Below are positions 50,391 through 60,632 of a DNA stretch of 64,000 nt, piece by piece; the first letter of the stretch is position 1, and each line of letters opens with the position of its first letter. The position numbers were made by a program, and so were the translations under genes. Under the pieces are notes generated by a model, which was given only the letters and a program-made list of their open reading frames with translations, made no database searches and was not told where the DNA came from. The DNA lies in the NCBI GenBank assembly GCA_963556145.1, contig OY744464.1, positions 3,906,001 to 3,970,000 of the forward strand, in the 5' to 3' direction. This DNA is from Hygrocybe punicea (Eukaryota > Basidiomycota > Agaricomycetes > Agaricales > Hygrophoraceae).

Positions 50391-51231
50391 TCACAACTTC
50401 TTTGCGGCAGCCCGCTTTTTGTCACCTTCTGCCCGTCGGAATTTTGCAACCTTTTTCCCGATCTCATTTGCAATGAGTTTTCGCATTGCAGGCTTATATC
50501 CAAGAAAGAATAACACCTCCAAGTGGACAAAGAACGGAGCGAGAACCACAGCTGCATGTTGCAATGGTATTGCAGAATCAGCCAAAGGTCCACGGAAGAG
50601 TAGCACATCGTGCAACTAAACGCACCTCCAATCAAGTTATCAAGCAACGCAGGTGCGCGTCCCTCCGCAAGTCCATGCCCGAGAAATTGCGCTATCCAAC
50701 AGAGGACATGCACAATGGCTGCTGTGGTCATATGATTCGGGTTGCGCGTCAGCGCCGTCGCCGTTAGAAGCGATGCGGCCAAAACAGGGGTATAAGTCAA
50801 CTAGGATAGCGAGAGTCAGATGCTAGTGGTGACTGGAGTTAGCGATCAAGATACACACAGCAGCGAGAGGTTCGAGAGCATAATAATATGCAAGGTAGAA
50901 GGCCGATAATATCGCAGGAAAGTTTAGATCAAAGATGAAATACTGGTTGAAGGTATAATGGATCGAGGGTACGACATCTGGTAAGGGGATTCCAGACATA
51001 AGGACCTGAGCAGACCTGCGTATAATGAGCATAAGAAACCGGGATCGCGGGAATGACACTCAGAACCATAGTATGAGAGGAACACCGACGAGGTGTATGA
51101 GGATGTTGATGCGATTGGTATGGTAAGCACCATAGAATGCGAGCTGCAATACACAAACATGAGGAGAGTGGAGTAGGGATAAATTCGGACGAACTTGGTG
51201 GTGCACATCGAGCAGCTGTGACACGGCCATG
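50391..51231 (-). CDS. MPO1: Mpo1/YGL010w-family ER membrane protein (2-hydroxy fatty acid dioxygenase)
   Basis: Yeast Mpo1 is an Fe2+-dependent dioxygenase in alpha-oxidation of 2-hydroxy fatty acids from phytosphingosine. The start is [12 protein letters not shown]; after an intron comes [20 protein letters not shown] with VPLILW, the family signature with conserved His residues (YHxxxxNxxxHxxGVP). Further exons give [35 protein letters not shown] and, near the end, [20 protein letters not shown]. The tail is basic ([20 protein letters not shown]). Hydrophobic helices alternate with these motifs. The exon holding the WxxQFxGHG-like stretch (seen as [20 protein letters not shown] at about 50640-50700) is intact. 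Confidence 0.9.
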
Positions 51232-51349
51232 ATGGTAGCCCTTTGGAAGACTGAAGTGTCTGTGCCGAAGGCCTGAGTAGCCGGTCCGTCACGGTACGGC
51301 TTTTGCCAGACTGTAAACGTCACGCATAAATTTCCGTCCACAATACTTA
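51232..51349. promoter_or_regulatory. Bidirectional promoter between MPO1 and SEC22
   Basis: 118 bp between divergent start codons. No specific motif recognised. Confidence 0.4.
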
Positions 51350-52225
51350 ATGGTTCGGTCTACAATCATCGTACGAGCTTCGGATGCTCTACCTTTAGCT
51401 GCCAGCGTGGATGACGAACAAGTGCGTTCTTTGTTCGACGGGTGCTACTAGTATGTTGTGTACTCATGCATGGTTCATTAGACAGAACATGCTCTACAGG
51501 AGCACAAACAACAGTCTAAACTCATTTTTCGACGTATAACACCCAACTCCGAACCTCGTTGTTCGATCGAGAGCGGGGAATATACACTACAGTGCGTGCC
51601 TCATTCGTTTACAAACGCTTGCCTGACGTCTTGTAGCTACCTCATCGCGGAAAATGTCGTCTTTCTTGCCATCTCGGATAAATCCTACCCCAGAAAACTC
51701 GCCTTCTCTTATCTTGACGAATTATCAAAAGAATTCGCCACAACTTACGGTGCAAAAGTGGAGACCGTACGCAAACCTTACGCTTTTGTTGGTTTTGGTA
51801 TGCTTGCATGTACTCCATCCTCTGCGGAGAGTTGACCCAACATGTATCGTCTTTACAGATACGTTCATGTCAAAAACTGCTCGATTGTACCGCGATACTC
51901 GTAGTGCCGCAGGTGCATCGAACCTCGATAAATTAAATGACGACCTCCAAGATGTAACGAGAATAATGACCAAAAATATGGAAGAGCTTTTATGGCGAGG
52001 AGACTCGCTGGACCGTGGGTGCCGAATCCCCTACAGTTACCTTCCTCTAATGTTCTTCTAACAACTGTAGGAATGTCCCATCTCTCGACCTCACTTCGTT
52101 CCGAATCCGAAAAGTATCGCAGGGCGGCTAGGAATATTAATCTGCAAGCTATGCTACGTCAATATGGACCTCTAGGTGCTGTGGTGTTTATCATTATAAT
52201 TCTCTTATACTGGCGGTTTTCATGA
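51350..52225 (+). CDS. SEC22: ER-Golgi R-SNARE Sec22
   Basis: Longin-domain SNARE in ER-Golgi traffic. The start MVRSTIIVRASDALPLAASV leads to DDEQ, then TEHALQEHKQQSKLIFRRIT, the longin domain (CSIESGEYTLH, YLIAENVVFLAISDKSYPRK, AFSYLDELSKEFATTYG). The SNARE helix is LDKLNDDLQDVTRIMTKNME then ELLWRGDSLDR, with the central-layer Arg in place (R-SNARE). After a final intron come MSHLSTSLRSESEKYRRAAR, a C-terminal membrane anchor (GAVVFIIIILLYWRF) and stop. Four introns; the first acceptor was placed at GTTCATTAG before ACAGAACATG because it restores the conserved TE-ALQEHKQQ sequence. Confidence 0.95.
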
Positions 52226-52452
52226 AGCGTTGTTTTGATCCATGTACTTACCCTCCGACCCTAATTCTATATTTTGGAATTTCATGATACAGAGACTGGT
52301 CATGGTTAACCGGTAACCCGTCAGAGGCAAAGATATGTATACTATTCGTGACCAAGGATAACGATGCCCTAACAACCAGCCGCCGCCGCCGTACTGGAAG
52401 CCACCGCCGCGCTAGACGCAGCAGCTGATTGGTTGATACCTACCAGACAAAA

Positions 52453-53113
52453 TCAACAGCAAGCACTGGCAGCCTTCAAATACGTCTGACCTGATTGCCG
52501 GTTGCGATCTTGACGCTTCACCTCCGAATACAGAAACGCCAAAATCAACATGATCTGATCTTGATTCGAGACGGCATCAGAGATGCGAAGGACCGCTGGT
52601 TCGGACTTCCTGAAGAGGTGGGATACGTAGGGTGTGAATGTAGCGATCACTAGGGAGTTTGAAGAAGTTGCGGTTATAGCCTTTGAGAGTGATCAGGAAG
52701 ATTGTGGTGGAAAAAATCAAATCAAGAAATCAAGTAAGTACCTGCCAGTGGCCATGTTTGAAATTAATTTTGAACTCTTGACTTGCCCAGCGCCAGTGTC
52801 TTGTTCTTGTTTCATTCTTCTATTTCAGTCTCAAGCGGAATCAAATTGCAAAAACATCACCGTACCCGCTGAACCAGCTGCTCTTATGTTTTACATCATC
52901 GATGCTTCTACTTTCGCCGTTCACCTGAAGAAATCGATTTCTCCAAAAAATGGCCCCAATCGTGGCACCATTCACAGAGTCCAATGTGGTCACTTTGCGT
53001 CCTAAGAAGCCAGACTTAGTGTGAGTGACATAGACGATTGCAGTGGATTGGAGAGAGCGGATGGGGGATTCTAGGTAGTTGGACTTGTCGAAAGAGGCTA
53101 CGAACTCTGGCAT
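52453..53113 (-). CDS. DUF6593-type protein
   Basis: Three or four exons. The start MPEFVASFDKSNYLESPIRS is followed by TAIVYVTHTKSGFLGRKVTT and IGAIFWRNRFLQVNGESRSI, then WRWASQEFKINFKHGHWQ after an intron, then ATFTPYVSHLFRKSEPAVLR with ISDAVSNQDQIMLILAFLYS and EVKRQDRN. This order (Y.VSHTKSG, IGAIFWR, K.W, ATF.P...L...EPA.L.I, D.I..TF.Y.E) matches DUF6593, a small beta-rich family expanded in Agaricomycetes. No enzyme motif. The hydrophobic strand ILAFLYSEVKRQDR is the usual C-terminal end. Function is unknown in the family. Confidence 0.8.
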
Positions 53114-53355
53114 GGGGAGACTTGCGGGTTGTGAGGTTATAGGTGGGCATTTATGCTATAAGTATGGGGATGCGATGAAACTTCTTGGTTGATCCGTCGT
53201 ATACGCTAACTGTCACTCATGGTCAGCCAATGTACGTGTATAGCCTATGCTAGCGGCACCTACAATAACTAATATGACTCGGATTCTACATTGTTGGATT
53301 CAACTTGTGAGCACACTACATACCTCACTACGCAGTATTGCCCGATGAAAATACC

Positions 53356-53801
53356 CTACTCAGGTTTCATGCAAAGAAATTCAATATTGTTGCTATCGGC
53401 ATCATGAACGAATGCAGCGTAGTAAAATTCGGTGTAGTGGCGAAGACCGGGCTTCCCGTTGTCGGTACCGCCCGCTTTCCTGTGGTCGAGCACCGTCAAT
53501 TCCTACCCCACGAACGCAAGAAGGGTGAAACAAACATAGCAGCCTCGTGGCACTGATCCACGAGCTCACGACTTTCCGCCTGGAAGGCAATATGGAGACC
53601 TTTGACTGGTTCCTTCGAGGGCCCACCTGCACCACATTGCCCGTTGCTCAACCAAAGGTCAGGAATTCCGTTGGCTCCCAGTCCATATACACCCGGGAAC
53701 GACATGACCTCCTTATATCCTAAGGGAGCCAGTGCGGCGAGATAAAAATCTTTCGTGGACTCCAGGGAAGAAACAGTGAAGCCTATGTGACTGATGGGCA
53801 T
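53356..53801 (-). CDS. Glyoxalase/bleomycin-resistance/dioxygenase-fold (VOC) protein
   Basis: Two exons, about 130 residues: MPISHIGFTVSSLESTKDFY, LAALAPLGYKEVMSFPGVYG, IPDLWLSNGQ, VKGLHIAFQAESRELVDQCH, then after an intron ending GACCACAG comes KAGGTDNGKPGLRHYTEFYY with AAFVHDADSNNIEFLCMKPE. The two beta-alpha-beta-beta-beta modules of the VOC fold are visible, with metal-ligand candidates His5, His in GLHIAF and Glu in NNIEFLC. This type (single-domain, H...H...E) is common in fungi and bacteria with unknown substrates. The donor GTTTGT was used because it joins AAM to KAGGTDNG in frame. Confidence 0.88.
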
Positions 53802-54108
53802 GATGTCTCGAGCTATTGAAACGCGAACGAATGGGCTCGCTTTATAATGCTCGGGGCCCGTGGTCTAGCCCACGAGGTTTATCTCGTGAGCATCGATATC
53901 AATTGTTCGTACTCTGACTCATTTGCATTAGGGTCACATAGAAGCTGCGAGACGGCACCAAACTCCATCCATGGAAGTTGATTTGGTCATATCATGTATG
54001 CACTGAAATAGATATACATGCGTGTGCAAAGCCAGACGACAGTATGTGGGGTATTAAAAGTCTTGCAAGACAAAGCATATTAGTTTTGCAGATCAAATCA
54101 TTGTTGCA
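53802..54108. other. Intergenic region
   Basis: 307 bp between the VOC gene start and the CAX stop, both minus strand. No coding exon seen. Confidence 0.5.
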
Positions 54109-56276
54109 TCAGTCGCCAACTCCACCAGCCAGGGCTGACGCGACGCTTTCACAGGCGAGGAGCACATCGATTTCCGTCTGTCCGGTGTAAAACCATGCAC
54201 ATAACACCTGTTTGACGGAGAAGTCGGCGAAACTCCCATATTAAAACATGTTTTCACTTACGACCATGAGATAGAAAATCACCAACACCAACCCTTCTAA
54301 CCAGTTCGTTTTGGAGTCGGCCGTCACATAATTGACGAGGAAGCAAGCGGCAAGCAGCAGGGCGACTTCGAAGATATCTGGCACACCCATAAATGGACTG
54401 AGACAAAGGTTCGTAAAGCTTTTATTGAAAGCTCACCGAAAAGTAAAGTCATTGGTTTCGAAGTCCACCAGCCAAGGAGTACCAAAAACGGCATCCAGAA
54501 GAGTGTGAATTGTATGCTGAGGTCAATGGCTCGTCCCTTGGCGAGAGTGGTGGGAGGGCTGGGGGTTCCCATGAAATAACTGAGGCAATAATACCGTATA
54601 AAATACAATATGGCGACGGCACCATCGCCAGAGAAGGAAACAATGGGAAGGAGAATTAGACCAAACCACCTGGTAATAAGATTGATGTAGTGAGTATTGT
54701 ACTATATCGAGCACGGAAGATCGAGACTCACTCCTTTTGAATGTTGCCGCTTGCGCTGACATTGTCGATGCTATCTACCAGCTGAATGCATCATCAATGC
54801 TTCACATTCAGATCTGACGGGAAAATCAAACCAACCCATTCGGCAGTAGCAGCCATAATTGCGATAGTCGCTACAAGCACGGCGATACAAACCCACTGAT
54901 TTACTTTGGCTTCAGTGTGAGCCAAGCGTGCTACATGTTGCTTTAACTCCTCAGGGGTATCTGGATGCTGGTGAAGCTTGTGAATTTCTCCAGGCGGATG
55001 GTGAATGAAGATGCGGGAGCATATATATCTGTTCAGAGACAATCCAATTTATCAACCAAATGTCGCAGGTAGCAAAAGCAACCAAACACCCACATAACTA
55101 GGAGCAAGACCGACAGACCTCTACTCATCTTCAAAAACATATCGCGCGTCGTGTCGTTCACGATGCTAGACGGTGAGACGTCCTGAATGCCTCCATCCAG
55201 TGCAGCAAAAAATGCTGCGGGAAGCAGGAGTGTCATGATTCTGGACATCCACAACGTTAACACCAGGAATCATAAGTTGGACTATGATTATCTCACCCCA
55301 CCGTCAGCAGAGATTGGTTGGCCTGAGTGGTGTGAGGGTGAAGTTGTTGTTCCCAGATACGCGCACCTCCCGTGATGAAGGCGGTACCGGGGATCAATAG
55401 AAGGTGGAGGATAACGACACCTACAAGGATCATTTCCAAATATTTAGCGGTGGCGAACAGAATAGCAATTCTAGGAGAATATGATGATGACACGTACCAG
55501 CAATTGTTGATTGTAAAAGTTTCAACCTGCAAGAACAGATGTGTCAACGCCCAAAGTACAAAGTTGGACAAGTTCGCGGAATATCGAAAGGAATTATCCG
55601 TGGACTGCAGGAAGGAGGCATAAAATACATCTGTGAAGCACTTACTCGCACTTGAACAAGAGAATAATTCCCAATGTTGCTTCGACTGAGCTAAACAATG
55701 TTCAGTTCAGATTCAGCTCGAAAATGTCCACATAACTTACTTATTCATCGTGATCATGATGAGATCACCAATTTCCTTACCACAATAGAGAGCTATTTGT
55801 TCACCACCAAAATCGAAGATTGATTCCAAAGCCATAATGCTCAAGAAGGAAACTATTGGCCAGTGTTCTATAAATTTCCCGTTGCTTGAGAATGTCGCGA
55901 CTCACAGATGAATGCCAGGACACGAGGCCATTCTCTTTGAAAATGAGCAGCCCAAGCGAATGGGATAAATACAAGGAAAATGTTGAGCCCTACAGGCGTC
56001 ACACCCGTCAGGAGAAGTGCAAATGGCAAACGTTGCATACATACAAGAAGCACATGTAAACGCTATCAAACTTTGCAATATTCCAACCTTCCTTCTCCCT
56101 TTGCCTTTGAAACGTTCCCAAAATGATAGCGAGTCTAAGTCGTATTCCAGATTTGGGGGAGAAGCTTCCAGCGAAGTTTGCTTCTCCAAGTTGTCGACAA
56201 GGGTGGTACCACCTTCTTCGGCTATGTTTTCTTCATCGATATTCTGGGACAGAGTACGTTGGTGAGTGCCGAACAT
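54109..56276 (-). CDS. CaCA-family cation/proton exchanger, divergent CAX type
   Basis: The start MFGTHQRTLSQNIDEENIAE gives an acidic soluble N-terminus, then helices LPFALLLTGVTPVGLNIFLV, FIPFAWAAHF, the first conserved repeat IGDLIMITMNNSVEATLGII (c-1 acidic Glu present), LKLLQSTIIGVVILHLLLIP, TAFITGGAR, VMTLLLPAAFFAALD, an acidic-basic loop, VLVATIAIMAATAEWLVDSI, DNVSASGNIQKEWFGLILLP, IVSFSGDGAVAILYFIR (second repeat), DLSIQFTLFWMPFLVLLGWW, TSKPMTLLFDIFEVALLLAA and VNYVTADSKTNWLEGLVLVI. Layout and C-terminus are those of vacuolar Ca2+/H+ exchangers. In the second repeat the usual GNAAEH is SFSGDG, so the acidic residue is Asp. At least nine introns; the ends of several exons are approximate. 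Ion specificity cannot be assumed to be calcium. Confidence 0.85.
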
Positions 56277-56954
56277 AATAGAATGGGATGGACAAAACGC
56301 GGAGGATAAATGTTTGACGGCGCCCGTCCAGAGCCCTTTTAAAGCTGTGTGTTGTCGACAGGGTGAGGCTGGACCAATGTTGCCAAGACTCTCACGTTAC
56401 GTTTTGATCACATCACATTGCGCGGTGGCTTGGCCATTGGAAGGGCACCTCGGAGTCGCCTTACTGGTGACTTATTTGCAGCTGTTCGACATAGATCAGC
56501 GAGTAAAGGTCGCAATTTTTTTTTTGCGGACCTACTCATCGTTCCCTGACAAACGAAAATTGTGAACGTGGCAACTTTGACAATCAGGGCAACGGTTTCT
56601 GCCGACCAAGTCGACCTATTCCCAAATTAGAAGGATCTAACTTCACGCCAGCAGCCTCATGTTCGCCAAGTATTCAGAGGGCTTGAGTTTTACCTGGAAG
56701 TGAGCTAGCCAAGTCGTGTTCCCTGTCAATATTAATGACCTGATGGTTGCGGTTCATGAGCCCAAACTGAAAAATACATTTATACTAACTACTTCTCCCG
56801 GATCCCAGTCTTGGTCATTTCCGAAGTGCGAATTTGCTCAGTGTGACAGTGCCCAATGATATCGGACGCAAATTGTAATTGTCTAAGACTGTAACTTGAT
56901 CTTGTCAATGAATTTTTTCACAAGTGTTTTTTTATTCCGCCAAATACTGCTATC
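56277..56954. other. Intergenic region upstream of the CAX gene
   Basis: 678 bp between the CAX start (minus) and the AIR1/2 stop (minus). It should hold the CAX promoter. Short open frames lack family features. A TTTTTTTTTG run occurs at about 56518-56527. No repeats noticed. Confidence 0.55.
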
Positions 56955-59022
56955 TCAACGACTCGGAGTGTAGGTTCCTTTATACCGAGGACCCGGCCTA
57001 TCAAACACTTCTCTTTTCCTTTCCCGCTCCCCTTCACGCCACCTCTGAGATTCGTTCTTGCGGGAACGTCCATTATCTCGCCAATGATTGCTACTCGACG
57101 GGCCGCTAAAATCATTAGACCGAAATGCTTGGTCTTCGTTGCGACCGCTTGAGCGCGAACTGTCGACCCCGTCACCAAGTCGTTCCAGAAGGCTATTCGA
57201 CCGAGGTCGGTACTGAGATGGAGCACCATCGCCAAGTCGCTCCCGTAGGCTACGTTGAGACTGGGGCTGGGTCGGTGGACCAAACGATGGACCCGCACCC
57301 TGAACGGAGGATCCAAAGCTCAGCCTTTTGCCGGGTGCCGGACCTTTTCCACGTTGTTCTGAGTTTCCCAGCACCTTCCTGCCCCTCGTCTTACTGGAAT
57401 GACCAAACCAGTCATCTTCATCATCCTCAATTATCTCTTGTTCCTTCGCTCTCCTTTCCATCTTAGCTCTCTCTTTCTTCCGTCCTTGTTTCCCAACGTT
57501 GATCGGGGCCTCTGTACCCCATGCGTCCGGGCGCGCAGTTTCCCGCTCCCGATCGCGAAAATCTCTTCGGTGGAAAGTAGAAGTGGTAGATTCTGAAGAT
57601 GCGTCAAAGAAGGGTCCCGACATGGTGTTGTATGCACTGAAGGCCGATGGTTCTTGTGGCACATGCGAGGGACGTGGCAAGTCATCGCAATTCTAGATGA
57701 AGTCGTGATGAAATTCAGCGAATGATCTAGCGATTTGATTGCCAAATTTACATCACCCCAATGCCCTTGGTTCCCACAATTGTAGCACCATTTATCTCTG
57801 GCAATGTAACCTTCGCCACCCTTCCCAAGACCTAGCTGGCGCCTTGCTTCTCGTGATCGCAAAGTACTCTCTCGCTCACTATCTGTGAGGTAGTCGTACA
57901 ATCGCCACAGGGTCGGGCACTCCTGCTCAGGACCATAAGTTAGATTTTCATCCACAAATAAGATATCTATCACAAACGTTGGTTTTGTGAAACCTGGACC
58001 CACATCTATCGCAATCGTTGAAGTCACGAAGGTCCGAAGTGCCCGCAGAATATCGACCGGGACATGTCTGTTCAGAGAGTGATTTCAGGAATAAACCATC
58101 GAATTGTCAAATTGGAAAACTCGCCTTGTTAATATGTCCTTTCATGCCGCAGTTAAAACAAGTCTTGCTAATCGGACAACCCCGCGTGGAGTGTTCATTG
58201 CGTGCGCCACAAGTTAAGCACTTCCAGCGAATAAAACGCGGATGAGACAAGGAGGGGAGACGTCAGCGCAGGAACACGCACGACTTGCACTGGACAGTCT
58301 ATGGTCTTGTGTTCGCCTTCAGCACCACAATTTTTACAGACGAATCTCGGTCGTTTGGCATCTTTCTCTTCCTCGTCAAAATATCGCACCACACCACGGG
58401 CCTTGAAATGTTGCAAGAGAAGGGGAAAGGCTCGGATCAGCTGCGACAAGAATACAGGACCGGGACCAACCTTCGGGTCGTCATAGTTAAGATACTCAAT
58501 ATAATCCTGACCATCATCGGGTTTTGAAGGTGGCATGATCTCGACAGGAACTCCTTCTCCACCTGGGTCGAGGACTGAAACGTGTGCCGGCAGTAACAAT
58601 GTGATAGTCTCCGTTTCTTCAGAAATCGGTGAACTTCTGCGAAGAACAGTAGGTTTGGGAGACGTGGGCAATCGAGCAGGAGCCACATCAACATAAAAAA
58701 GCTTCGATCCATCACTTGGCGGTGAAGGGGAGATATGTTGTTGACGTTCTGAAGAATGATTCCGATGACGCTCGCGCGCATTCCCATCTGGATAACGATT
58801 CCGCCGTCGTTTCTTATCCCGTGGTGACTCCCGATGTCCTTCAGGCTCTTCAGACCTCAGCTGCTTCGTTTTCTTCCGTGGTCTGCTCGTCCTTTCTTTG
58901 CAAGGTACAGGTGTAGTGTTAACCGGAAGGAGTGTGACTTCGTCGTCATCACTATCGATAACTATGATTTCTGGAGGGAGAGTTGTTTCTGTGAGGTCTA
59001 TGATATCTTTTGTTCGAGCCAT
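56955..59022 (-). CDS. AIR1: Zinc-knuckle RNA-binding subunit of TRAMP, Air1/Air2 type
   Basis: RNA-binding part of the nuclear TRAMP polyadenylation complex that feeds the exosome. The start is MARTKDIIDLTETTLPPEI, with acidic and basic disordered regions. Five CCHC zinc knuckles follow, three split by introns: CKNCGAEGEHKTIDC, CLTCGARNEHSTRGC, CFNCGMKGHINKTC-like across an intron, CDRCGSRFHKTNEC and CYNCGNQGHWGDDC. The linker CPTLWRLYDYLTDSERESTL between knuckles 4 and 5 is the region that contacts Trf4-type polymerases in the family. The C-terminal part is basic, with two copies of an SLxERLGDG motif, and ends PGPRYKGTYTPSR. Five knuckles with this spacing are diagnostic of Air proteins. 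Introns near 57680-57760 and 58080-58260 were inferred from knuckle continuity. Confidence 0.92.
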
Positions 59023-59216
59023 ATTGAGGCCACTAGTGGGACCACGTTGACTTCGGTCCTGGGAAGTAAATCACGCTCTCACAAGTTGGGACATCTGTTA
59101 CGGTTACAGGTAAACCCGTCGACAAAAGAGTTTTGAAAGATACAGCAGTCCATGATAATCTATAAACATGGTAGCGTCACAGAACACCGTAAAGCCCCAT
59201 AAGAAGTATAGTTATT

Positions 59217-60438
59217 TCAGTGATCATAATCGTACCTATAACCATGTGCGTGAGATGCTGGAGAACGGAAAGATAAAACGTACTTCTTATAAAAGGTTTC
59301 GGAGTCGGAAGGAACTTTCTGAAAAGAAACTGAGTTGCATAAAAATCACTGCATGGGGACAATCGAGAACGAACGTTGTCTATGGGTCCTCGTGGTTTTT
59401 TCCCCTGTTTTTCCAATTCACGTCGATGGTCCCTGTCCTCCTTTAACCACTGCAGTGCGATACTATACAGTGATGAGACAGGTCCATATTGAGGTGTAAT
59501 GGTATCAGCAGTGGCAGGATTTCCGGAAACGTTCGAGGAGGAAGGCCAGGGTATGGGCGGAGTGACGAATGACCCGAACCGCATGTGAGCTACGTGAGTT
59601 GGAAATTGGCTCAGACCGTCAAAAATATGCGTTGCGTCTACATGTAGCACCGGGTTAAACCCAAGACCAGGACGATCGATAACAGTTGATACATAGGATC
59701 GTGGATCCGCGCATCTCGCTGTCGTTCTTCAAGAACCTGAGCAAGTCGTCGCGGACAAGTACGTCCAAGTCCACTGTAACCTGGACCCAGAATGTACAGG
59801 TAATTGCAATAAACGAGACCAAAGGCCAGAGCAACACATACTTCATCCAGAAGGAGTACGTCCCATGGTGCCATGAGGCCCATACAGAGTTGTACTCTAC
59901 GTCTCTCGCCGTCAGAGATTGTATGCATATGCCAATCAAGGTCAACATCCAATATATCGAGCAGCCGATCTCTCCGCTCCTTGTACCGGTACCCACCGAC
60001 GGAATCCAAGAATGCGGAGACAAGAATATCACTGCGAACGACAGGATTCATGGCCCTAGAAATCATTGGTTATCATAGGAATTTAAACAAAGGATCAAAC
60101 AGACCATTCCGTTCCGAGGAAAGTGACCCCAGGAGGGAATTCGCGAAATACGTCTCTTCCTTTAATGCGCACAACAGCGTTTGGGGCAGTAATGAGTCTC
60201 TTGCCAGCAAGTATTTGCAACAGAGTAGATTTCCCGGCTAGAAGGAACGGTGGGAATTGAGCCTGTCTACAAGCCCCGTCCTGAGAGCGAATCCCTAACC
60301 TCCATTGGCTCCGACCAGGATGGTACGCGTTCCAGGGCGCAGATGGAGAGTAATGTCCTGGAGAGCCGGGGGAGAAGTGGGGCTGTGAGTATACGTCAAA
60401 TTGAAGGCGCCTATCGCAGGTTCTGGACTACTGCCCAT
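59217..60438 (-). CDS. CAF16: ABC-type ATPase Caf16 (CCR4-NOT associated)
   Basis: Soluble ABC ATPase without membrane domain. The start [20 protein letters not shown] is followed by [20 protein letters not shown], Walker [18 protein letters not shown] (an intron lies between GANG and AGKST), [20 protein letters not shown] and [20 protein letters not shown]. Next come [20 protein letters not shown], the signature [15 protein letters not shown] (C-loop in the Caf16 form), Walker [21 protein letters not shown], then [20 protein letters not shown]. The C-terminal end was recovered through two small introns as [23 protein letters not shown] and the His in ATHIFDGL separate it from transporter ABC domains. 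It lies 195 bp downstream of AIR1/2 on the same strand. Confidence 0.93.
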
Positions 60439-60632
60439 ATCGCCCAGAAGTACGGTGCTGCGGCGTGAGAGTTATTTTGTCAGGCGACCATCAAATCCAC
60501 CCTCACCCCCGTTCTACCCTGCCCATCCCCTTGAACGGCGTCCTCGCCGCTGGCCATTGGAACTGCAGGATCTTTTTTTTTTCTGCTGCTTTGACCAATA
60601 CCCACACTCTTTCGCCCTCCTCCTTTCTCCTC
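60439..60632. promoter_or_regulatory. Bidirectional promoter between CAF16 and OPY2
   Basis: 194 bp between divergent start codons. A long pyrimidine tract (ATCTTTTTTTTTTCTGCTGC, about 60569-60588) is the main feature; pyrimidine-rich tracts are common in fungal promoters. Confidence 0.4.

Noticed and set aside
56265..56565. 99-residue plus-strand open frame upstream of CAX
   Set aside because: No recognisable family, overlaps the CAX start region, and the codons look like random intergenic sequence.
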